A stretch of 8,656 bases of DNA from Sulfuricurvum sp. Its GTDB lineage: Bacteria; Campylobacterota; Campylobacteria; Campylobacterales; Sulfurimonadaceae. The stretch covers positions 1 through 8,656 of the forward strand of contig DZBC01000092.1 in the NCBI GenBank assembly GCA_022729835.1, given 5' to 3'. A program made the translations under genes and the position numbers. Under the pieces are notes generated by a model. It was not told where the DNA came from. It ran no database searches and was given only the letters and a program-made list of their open reading frames with translations. Shown in pieces: positions 1-4,133 of this stretch; within the stretch, counting starts at the first letter, position 1; each line of letters starts with the position of its first letter.

Positions 1-38
1 ACCCCACTAAAGCAACTTTTGAACCGCTTTTGGGGTTA
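1..38. repeat. Imperfect inverted repeat downstream of yoeB, cut by window edge
   Basis: ACCCC (1-5) and AAAGC (9-13) can pair with GCTTT (27-31) and GGGGT (33-37), giving an interrupted stem just beyond the yoeB stop codon. It could be a transcription terminator for the TA operon or the end of a larger inverted repeat. There is no clear T-tract on the minus strand and the left side is cut off by the window, so its role is undecided. Confidence 0.3.
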
Positions 39-48
39 TGCAAGAAGT

Positions 49-306
49 CTAATGAAATCTACACTGAGCAATGACAATAATATCCTCAATGATCGTATAC
101 ACTAATCGATGCTCCGACGTGATTCGTCTTGAAAAATAACCGTGAAAATTCTCTTTAAGTCGCTCAGGTTTTCCGAGTCCGTTGGAATCATCGGGATTTC
201 TTTTGATATCCAGCAAAAGAGCATTAATTCTTTTGAGAATCTTCTTGTCATTGTGAACCCAATATTGATAATCTTCCCATCCTCTATCGGCAAAGCCGAT
301 AATCAT
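49..306 (-). CDS. yoeB: Txe/YoeB-family ribosome-dependent mRNA endonuclease toxin
   Basis: This 85-aa protein is the toxin of a type II toxin-antitoxin pair. YoeB proteins enter the ribosomal A site and cleave mRNA, stopping translation. The fold signature is clear along the whole length: an aromatic N-terminal WEDYQYW segment (10-16), GKPERL (45-50), the SRRIT strand (59-63), EHRLVY (65-70) and a C-terminal CRFH. By alignment to E. coli YoeB, the catalytic residues E46, R65 and H83 correspond to E48, R67 and H85. The protein ends at that histidine, so the terminal tyrosine (Y84 in E. coli) is missing. The start ATG overlaps the antitoxin stop codon by 4 nt (ATGA), which implies translational coupling. 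Length is normal for the family. Family call is firm; whether it is fully active is uncertain. Confidence 0.93.
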   Translation of the reverse strand: MIIGFADRGWEDYQYWVHNDKKILKRINALLLDIKRNPDDSNGLGKPERLKENFHGYFSRRITSEHRLVYTIIEDIIVIAQCRFH

Positions 307-554
307 ACCTCGATCTCTCTTTTGGTAAATTTGAGACTTTCTATCTGATCAACGGCGTCATTGAGTCTGTCTCTATTGTTTTTTGAAGACAAAAGATAGA
401 TGGTCTCTTTCATCGCACTGTATTCATCGTATGAGAGTATGACGGCTGTTTTATCATCTTTTGTGGTAATGATATATTCGTCAAAGTCATCGCAGACCTT
501 GTTGATGATCTCTCTAAGATTGTTTCTGGCTTGTGAATAAAATACCGCTTGCAT
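303..554 (-). CDS. yefM: YefM-family antitoxin (Phd/YefM superfamily)
   Basis: This 83-aa antitoxin partners the adjoining YoeB-type toxin. It should neutralise the toxin through its flexible C-terminus and repress its own operon through the N-terminal Phd/YefM DNA-binding domain. The N-terminus shows the family pattern YSQARNNL (6-13) and CDDFDEYIITTKDDK (21-35), followed by a DEY motif and the ETIYLLSS helix; the C-terminal third is charged and toxin-wrapping. A Shine-Dalgarno sequence (AAGGAA, 560-565) lies 5 nt before the ATG. Just upstream is a strong promoter with a perfect palindrome over the predicted transcription start, as expected for autoregulation. Antitoxin-then-toxin order with a 4-nt overlap is classical for this system. 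Confidence 0.93.
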   Translation of the reverse strand: MQAVFYSQARNNLREIINKVCDDFDEYIITTKDDKTAVILSYDEYSAMKETIYLLSSKNNRDRLNDAVDQIESLKFTKREIEV

Positions 555-566
555 CTAAATTCCTTT

Positions 567-582
567 TGACAACATATTGTCA
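567..582. promoter_or_regulatory. Candidate operator palindrome of yefM-yoeB
   Basis: TGACAACATATTGTCA is a perfect 6-bp inverted repeat with a 4-nt centre. It touches the -10 box and covers the predicted transcription start, upstream of the yefM ribosome-binding site. This is where a YefM/YoeB autorepression operator is expected. It differs from the TGTACA-core operator of E. coli yefM, so assignment rests on position and symmetry only. Confidence 0.6.
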
Positions 583-611
583 TTCTAGCACAGCCGCAGT
601 GGATTTGTCAA
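582..611 (-). promoter_or_regulatory. Promoter of yefM-yoeB
   Basis: On the minus strand a consensus -35 box TTGACA (606-611) is separated by 18 nt from TAGAAT (582-587), preceded by an extended -10 TG dinucleotide. The -35 box lies just past the stop codon of the truncated DUF2442 gene. Confidence 0.65.
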
Positions 612-612
612 T

Positions 613-783
613 TTACCTCGTTCCCAAGAAGATAAAACGGTAGTTTTTGAGGGTGTTTAGGCTGGCTTGCTGTAGGGGTTGGTACCAATGTAGCGGCGTA
701 GAGATGATGCGGTCATCCATCAGCGTTACATGTAAATAGTGATCATCGAAATGGACTGCCTTACCTTTGAGCAAACCACTCAT
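613..783 (-). CDS. DUF2442-family protein, C-terminally truncated
   Basis: A 56-aa reading frame with a strong Shine-Dalgarno sequence (GAGGAG, 5 nt before the ATG at 783). The protein has the usual DUF2442 layout: a charged strand (HFDDHYLHVTLMDDR), then the conserved ISTPLHWYQPLQQA stretch (27-40), then NYRFIFLGTR (47-56). Family members normally continue with a GIxW..LD.DLS(I/V)E.ML-like tail, giving about 70-80 aa. Here a TAA stop cuts the protein after GTR, directly beside the -35 box of yefM. DUF2442 proteins often sit beside DUF4160 or other small TA-like genes, and their function is not established. I infer that a recombination event joined the yefM-yoeB module here and removed the tail. 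It may be a non-functional remnant. Confidence 0.6.
   Translation of the reverse strand: MSGLLKGKAVHFDDHYLHVTLMDDRIISTPLHWYQPLQQASLNTLKNYRFIFLGTR
726..735. repeat. TTACATGTAA palindrome, copy 1
   Basis: Perfect 10-bp palindrome inside the DUF2442 reading frame, encoding Leu-His-Val. Confidence 0.6.
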
Positions 784-818
784 GCCTGCTCCTCAATTAA
801 TCCTCAAAAGGCACCCTC

Positions 819-1169
819 CTACGCGCTGCTACAGCCAATGGCTATATCATGCTCCCGCGCATACGCAGCGCCCCACTCGATCATCATCTCCAAAACGGGT
901 CGGAGCGCTTCGCCTTGGGCGGTGAGGCTGTACTCTACCTTGGGCGGGACTTGCTCGTAAATCACGCGGCGCACCAGAGCGTGCTCCTCCATTTCGCGCA
1001 GTTGTTGGGTGAGCATCTTTTGGGTGATGCGCGGCATGAGGCGGAGCATTTCGCCGTTGCGCAGCACTTTTTTGTTGTGAAGATGCCACAAAATCAGCCC
1101 TTTCCATTTGCCGCCGATGATCTCCATCGTCAGCTCGAAAGGGCAGTTGAAGGGTGTCGATGTCTCCAT
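819..1169 (-). CDS. HxlR-family winged-helix transcriptional regulator
   Basis: A 116-aa MarR/HxlR-type winged-helix DNA-binding protein. Recognisable family segments are CPFELTMEIIGGKWKGLILW (9-28), the recognition-helix region with RITQKMLTQQLREME (about 47-61), and the wing PPKVEYSLTAQGEAL (75-89). The conserved cysteine near the N-terminus (C9) corresponds to the redox-sensing cysteine of YodB/HypR-type members, which respond to quinones, disulfide stress or other electrophiles. The gene is divergent from a nitroreductase across a 105-bp gap, the same partnership as YodB-YodC and HypR-HypO in Bacillus. I infer that it represses the nitroreductase and perhaps itself. The ATG at 1169 is preceded by only a weak AAAGG. 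The specific inducer cannot be read from sequence. Confidence 0.9.
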   Translation of the reverse strand: METSTPFNCPFELTMEIIGGKWKGLILWHLHNKKVLRNGEMLRLMPRITQKMLTQQLREMEEHALVRRVIYEQVPPKVEYSLTAQGEALRPVLEMMIEWGAAYAREHDIAIGCSSA

Positions 1170-1176
1170 TTGTAGT

Positions 1177-1233
1177 TACCTTTTGGTATGTATGGTGCTT
1201 TTTAGTATGTTCTTGACGAAAAGATGAGTATGT
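1177..1233. promoter_or_regulatory. Candidate HxlR operator region (inverted repeat plus GTATGT repeats)
   Basis: The divergent gap contains TACC-TTTT-GGTA (1177-1188), a perfect interrupted inverted repeat next to the hxlR start. It also holds three copies of GTATGT (1186-1191, 1205-1210, 1228-1233). The third copy lies between the -35 and -10 boxes of the nitroreductase promoter, where a bound repressor would block transcription. Assignment to the HxlR protein is by position only. Confidence 0.4.
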
Positions 1234-1241
1234 TATAGAAT
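1213..1241 (+). promoter_or_regulatory. Promoter of the nitroreductase gene
   Basis: TTGACG (1213-1218), a 17-nt spacer and TAGAAT (1236-1241) form a near-consensus sigma-70 promoter. It is followed by a ribosome-binding site AAGGAG at 1262-1267, 7 nt before the ATG at 1275. Confidence 0.65.
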
Positions 1242-1274
1242 CCCGCCTGTTAAGCACCTAAAAGGAGACTACCG

Positions 1275-1880
1275 ATGAGAAACGACTTTGAAAAAGCGAT
1301 CCGTTTTCGCCATGCCTGCAAACTCTTCGATGCTGCGCGCGCGATTGAACCTGAAGAGTTCACCTTTATTCTTGAAGCGGGCCGATTGAGCCCCAGCTCT
1401 TTTGGCGTGGAACACTGGCGCTTTTTTGTGATCCGCGACACCGCGATGCGTCAAGCGATATACGCAGCGGCATGGAATCAGGCCCAGATCACCACGGCTT
1501 CGGAGCTGGTCGCCGTGGCCTACAAAAAGCGGGTGCGCAGCAGCGATCCGTTCATTCAAAGTGCCTTTGATCGGTTTGGCTATCCTCAAGCCCTGCGTGG
1601 AATGTATGCCGATTTTATCGACCCTAGAAGCGATGAAGTGCTGGAGTGCTGGTCGTCGCGTCAGGTCTATATCGCTGCGGCGAATATGATGAGTGCCGCG
1701 GCATCTTTGCAGATCGACTCCTGCCCCATCGAGGGGTTTGATCGCGCTGCGGTAGAGCAGATTATGGGGATTGACACCGATCTGTTCGGGGTGGCGCTGC
1801 TTATTCCCTTTGGCTATCGCGTCAAAGAACAGCCGCCGCGAATGCGCTCTTCGCTTGAGGAGCTGGTGCAGTATCTATAA
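1275..1880 (+). CDS. NAD(P)H-dependent FMN nitroreductase (NfsB-like)
   Basis: A 201-aa cytoplasmic flavoprotein of the nitroreductase superfamily, which reduces nitroaromatics, quinones or related electrophiles using NAD(P)H and FMN. Family landmarks are the N-terminal FMN-phosphate motif RHACKLFD (12-19), LSPSSFGVEHWRF (38-50; equivalent to SPSSTNSQPWHF in E. coli NfsB), and the helix WSSRQVYIAAANM (126-138). SCPIEGFD (149-156) matches AVPIEGFD of NfsB. A C-terminal basic pair near RMR (189-191) is in the region that often contacts the FMN phosphate. Length is slightly shorter than NfsB (217 aa). It has its own promoter and strong Shine-Dalgarno, and is divergent from an HxlR regulator that probably controls it. 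Physiological substrate unknown. Confidence 0.9.
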   Translation: MRNDFEKAIRFRHACKLFDAARAIEPEEFTFILEAGRLSPSSFGVEHWRFFVIRDTAMRQAIYAAAWNQAQITTASELVAVAYKKRVRSSDPFIQSAFDRFGYPQALRGMYADFIDPRSDEVLECWSSRQVYIAAANMMSAAASLQIDSCPIEGFDRAAVEQIMGIDTDLFGVALLIPFGYRVKEQPPRMRSSLEELVQYL

Positions 1881-1899
1881 GCGCAACCGCTACGGTCAT

Positions 1900-2057
1900 A
1901 GACTTAGTAGCTGTACCCCCCTCAACATTGAGCAAAATAGTCATATCCAACCCGCGTTCAAGCCCCTTGAGCGCAAACATCAGCGCCATCGGTGCTTTGA
2001 TATTGGCACTCAGAGCAGACCGCCGAGCAACATTAAAGCCAGCAAAACTTTTTTCAC
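1900..2057 (-). pseudogene. Decayed DsrE-like secreted protein gene
   Basis: Reading the minus strand from a GTG at 2057 gives a signal-peptide-like start MKKVLLALMLLGGLL followed at once by a stop. After a frame change the sequence continues with KAPMALMFALKGLERGLDMT and then ILLNVEGG. This resembles the DsrE-family core pattern (xMALxFAxxxLERGxxxTIxLNVEG). The expected segment between signal peptide and core is missing, and similarity fades after about 1905. I read this as a gene broken by an internal deletion or frameshift and cut at its 3' end next to the nitroreductase stop. The call is by pattern recognition and needs a translated search. Confidence 0.45.
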
Positions 2058-2127
2058 GATGAATTGATACAACAGTCTAATGCGGCACTATTACAGACGT
2101 GTTAAGCAGTGCACCGATGCCATATCG

Positions 2128-2931
2128 TTACTGCCACACTCCCATCAGCTCCAGTGCCGCCCTTCCTAGACGTTGGCGTTTAGGGGCATCCTCGGGGGTA
2201 TTGATCTGCATATTGAGCGCAAAAGCATAGACGCGCCCCTGCCGTTCTACCCAGCCGACCCACCAACCGACCCCGCTGCCCGGAGCATTTTGCCACCCTG
2301 TTTTACCGTAGAGTTTTGCTTTTTGCGTCTGCTCCAGCAGCACGATATCGCGCACCGCGCTTTGCGCCGCTTTGGAACAGTTTAGTTCTCCCTGCGCGAG
2401 CGCGGCCAAAAAGATGCTCTGCTCGACCGCGCTGATCTCAAGCGGTCCGTCGAGCCAAAAACGATCCACCGCCGCGCCGATTCGGGCGTTGCCATACCCC
2501 AGCATTGCCACACCCTGCGCCATGCGCCGATGACCGATGCGCCGCGCGAGCTCCTGAAAGATCGGCACATTGGATAGCCCCATCGCCTCTCGCAGCGCCA
2601 TATCCTCCGCCCACGCCGCGATAAAAGGCTCTTTTGGCCCCGTGTAAGGCAGCACCTCATCCACACTCTGCACTGCGCCGACGGAGAGACCGATCAGCGC
2701 ATTGGCAATCTTAAACGTCGATGCGGGGATGAAGCGCTCATGGGCACGCTCACGGTTGTAGCCCTTGAGTGTTTGCGTCTGCGCATCCAATAGCACAAAG
2801 GTGGCATTCACCTCTTCGCGCTCAAAAAGAGTGCGTACCCCCTCATGCTCCTCCCAAGCACCCAGCCATGCCGGAGCCAGACAGCAAAACAAAACGAGTA
2901 CCCTTAGAATATATTGGTTACATGTAAGCAT
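2128..2931 (-). CDS. Class D (OXA-type) serine beta-lactamase
   Basis: A 267-aa periplasmic serine hydrolase predicted to open the beta-lactam ring. It begins with a signal peptide (hydrophobic 9-24, likely cleavage near WLGA at 22-25). All class D hallmarks are present: S71-T-F-K74, with the nucleophile serine and the lysine that becomes carboxylated; S120-N-V122; Y146-G-N148; FW (158-159) matching the tryptophan that shields the carboxylated lysine; and K210-T-G212. Length is normal for OXA enzymes. A Shine-Dalgarno-like AGGGGG lies 5 nt before the ATG. I see no IS-borne promoter or integron site beside it, so it looks like an intrinsic, possibly weakly expressed gene; its upstream neighbour is a decayed TA module. 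Substrate range cannot be predicted. The motif set separates it from BlaR-type sensors, which carry a long membrane N-terminus absent here. Confidence 0.93.
   Translation of the reverse strand: MLTCNQYILRVLVLFCCLAPAWLGAWEEHEGVRTLFEREEVNATFVLLDAQTQTLKGYNRERAHERFIPASTFKIANALIGLSVGAVQSVDEVLPYTGPKEPFIAAWAEDMALREAMGLSNVPIFQELARRIGHRRMAQGVAMLGYGNARIGAAVDRFWLDGPLEISAVEQSIFLAALAQGELNCSKAAQSAVRDIVLLEQTQKAKLYGKTGWQNAPGSGVGWWVGWVERQGRVYAFALNMQINTPEDAPKRQRLGRAALELMGVWQ
2918..2927. repeat. TTACATGTAA palindrome, copy 2
   Basis: Perfect copy at codons 2-5 of the beta-lactamase, encoding Leu-Thr-Cys-Asn, at the very start of the signal peptide. Confidence 0.6.
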
Positions 2932-2940
2932 TAATTCCCC

Positions 2941-3030
2941 CTAAAACGCCGCTTTAAACGCCTCAATCTGCGTCGTGTAGCGCTCCAGTTGGCGGCATGG
3001 CGTAACATGGGTATCCAAGATAATGTTCAC
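2941..3030 (-). pseudogene. Remnant of a PIN-domain (VapC-like) toxin gene
   Basis: A GTG at 3030 overlaps the stop of the antitoxin remnant (GTGA) and opens MNIILDTHV, the diagnostic first strand of PIN-domain toxins, including the first catalytic aspartate. After nine residues the similarity ends, and the frame runs on through an unrelated 20-residue tail ending at a TAG just before the beta-lactamase ribosome-binding site. A full PIN toxin has about 125-135 aa, so most of the gene has been deleted. Confidence 0.5.
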
Positions 3031-3172
3031 GGGTAGATATCTCCATCATAAAACATGCGATTTATCTCTTCATCTTCTTTGTCAAAATCATCAGGAACAC
3101 TTATTTTTCCTTTTAACTGACCAAATTTTCTAGGTGATGGTGATCTTTTCTCCCTTGCTGAGGGCATCCAAC
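3027..3172 (-). pseudogene. Remnant of a Phd/YefM-type antitoxin gene
   Basis: Two pieces in different frames look like one broken antitoxin. ELDALSKGEKITIT (about 3174-3133, then a stop) matches the conserved turn and strand xxGEExIITxxGKPVA of Phd-type antitoxins. PRKFGQLKGKISVPDDFD and its acidic tail ending in GDIYP (to the TGA at 3029-3027) match their C-terminal toxin-binding region. The part between, with the GKPVA segment, and the start codon are missing. The second piece overlaps the PIN-toxin remnant as a normal antitoxin overlaps its toxin. It lies directly against the rraA stop codon, which marks a deletion junction. Confidence 0.55.
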
Positions 3173-3652
3173 TCACACGACTTTGGCTTCTTTAAAGACA
3201 ACAATTCCGTCTTCATCTCCGTACAGATACGCCCCTTCTCGAAACGCAATACCGCCAAACACCACTTCGACACCGCGTTTTGCTGTTGATTTTTTGGGGC
3301 TTTTGTAGGGGCAGGTTCCCAAAGCATAGAGGGCTATGGGTACGCTGCGGGTGACATGAATATCGCGCACATAGCCGTTGACGACGATGCCCGCCCAGTT
3401 GTTTTTCGCCGCGAATTTAATAAGATTTTCTCCTACCACCGCGCAGTAATCGCCGTTAACATCTACAACCGCCACGTGGCCCGCTCCATCTTCTTGCAAC
3501 ATGGCCACGAGATCACCGTTGTGTTCATCAAGTTTGATTGTTTTGATGGGGCCGGCACAGTGGGTTGCTCCACCGTAGTTGGTAAAAATAGGCTGGGCAA
3601 TTTGTACCTCATCGCCGTAGGAATCACATAGATCTGCTGTATAAAAGTTCAT
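3173..3652 (-). CDS. rraA: RraA-family protein (HMG/CHA aldolase-like fold)
   Basis: A 159-aa RraA-like protein that aligns along its full length with E. coli RraA: TADLCDSYGDEVQIAQPIF at 5-23, GPIKTIK, NGDLVAMLQEDGAGHVAVVD, and the C-terminal FGGIAFREGAYLYGDEDGIVV. I chose the ATG at 3652, not the earlier one at 3673, because AAGGAG lies 6 nt upstream of it. In E. coli RraA inhibits RNase E. If the host is a Campylobacterota member it probably lacks RNase E. This copy has GYVRD (R96, D97), the arginine-aspartate pair that binds pyruvate and metal in 4-hydroxy-4-methyl-2-oxoglutarate aldolases, where E. coli RraA has RQ. An aldolase or oxaloacetate-decarboxylase role is therefore plausible. 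It is divergent from the glutamate mutase operon across 73 bp. Confidence 0.88.
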   Translation of the reverse strand: MNFYTADLCDSYGDEVQIAQPIFTNYGGATHCAGPIKTIKLDEHNGDLVAMLQEDGAGHVAVVDVNGDYCAVVGENLIKFAAKNNWAGIVVNGYVRDIHVTRSVPIALYALGTCPYKSPKKSTAKRGVEVVFGGIAFREGAYLYGDEDGIVVFKEAKVV

Positions 3653-3725
3653 GTTCGCTCCTTGTTTTGGCAATATTTTACATGTAGCACGCTAAAATTT
3701 CAGATTCAATTCACGGGATCGGTTC
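3653..3725. promoter_or_regulatory. Divergent rraA / glutamate-mutase intergenic region
   Basis: These 73 bp must hold the promoters of both rraA (minus) and the glmS-glmE-glmL-ligase operon (plus). TAAAAT at 3693-3698 is a possible plus-strand -10 box and TAAAAT on the minus strand (about 3676-3681) a possible one for rraA; neither has a good -35 partner. TTACATGTAG (3678-3687), one mismatch from the repeated palindrome in this window, sits between them. The gap is too short for a cobalamin riboswitch. Confidence 0.35.
3678..3687. repeat. TTACATGTAG, near-copy of the palindrome
   Basis: One mismatch from the other copies. It is the only member outside a coding frame, in the middle of the rraA/glmS divergent promoter region. 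Confidence 0.4.
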
Positions 3726-4133
3726 ATGATGAAAGTAGTCACAGGGGTCGTTGGCAACGACATTCATGTCGTCGCCAACCGACTTATCGACATCTCGCTA
3801 CAAGAGCGGGGATTTGAGGTGTTTAATCTTGGGGTTAACACCTATCTTGAAGAGTTTATAGACGCAGTCATCGAAACCGATGCCAAAGTGCTGCTAATCT
3901 CCTCACTCAACGGCGAAGCAGAGGGGTGGTGCCGCGACCTCTCGCTTCTTAAGAGCCAGTATGAGCTTGAGGGCGTTGTCTTTATGATCGGCGGCAACCT
4001 CAGTGTCGGCGAGGACAATCCCGATGTTATCATCCCGAAATTCAAACGCTACGGTTTTGATCTGGTGTTTCACCAGAGTGATCTGGGCATCGGCCTCGAC
4101 ACCCTCGAAGCCTACCTCAAAGAGCACGTATGA
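3726..4133 (+). CDS. glmS: Glutamate (methylaspartate) mutase, cobalamin-binding S subunit
   Basis: A 135-aa Rossmann-like B12-binding subunit. With GlmE it forms the adenosylcobalamin enzyme interconverting L-glutamate and L-threo-3-methylaspartate by a radical carbon-skeleton rearrangement. Motifs in order: VVGNDIHVVANRL (8-20), with H14 as the lower axial cobalt ligand in the DxHxxG context; LLISSLNGEAEG (56-67); and IGGNLSVG (88-95), followed by PDV as in clostridial GlmS. The motif glycine is replaced by alanine (A17). Length equals that of characterised GlmS (about 137 aa). ATG at 3726 or 3729 could initiate; GGGAT upstream is a weak ribosome-binding site. Its stop codon overlaps the glmE start (ATGA). 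The stand-alone size and the glmE partner exclude methylmalonyl-CoA mutase and methionine synthase. Confidence 0.9.
   Translation: MMKVVTGVVGNDIHVVANRLIDISLQERGFEVFNLGVNTYLEEFIDAVIETDAKVLLISSLNGEAEGWCRDLSLLKSQYELEGVVFMIGGNLSVGEDNPDVIIPKFKRYGFDLVFHQSDLGIGLDTLEAYLKEHV

Noticed and set aside
1..48. Possible integron attC site after yoeB (GTTATGC and complementary stem)
   Set aside because: GTTATGC resembles an attC R' core, but the presumed R'' fits the consensus poorly, the stem pairs continuously where attC has an unpaired spacer, and no integrase or second attC is visible.
847..1257. 136-aa minus-strand open frame overlapping hxlR
   Set aside because: It is an alternative frame of the well-supported HxlR gene and its promoter region, with no family resemblance.
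1771..2067. 98-aa plus-strand open frame across the nitroreductase end
   Set aside because: It overlaps the nitroreductase out of frame, and the downstream part is better explained as an antisense DsrE-like remnant.
3653..3725. Cobalamin riboswitch ahead of the B12-dependent mutase operon
   Set aside because: The gap is only 73 bp and holds no B12-box-like sequence; such riboswitches need about 200 nt.
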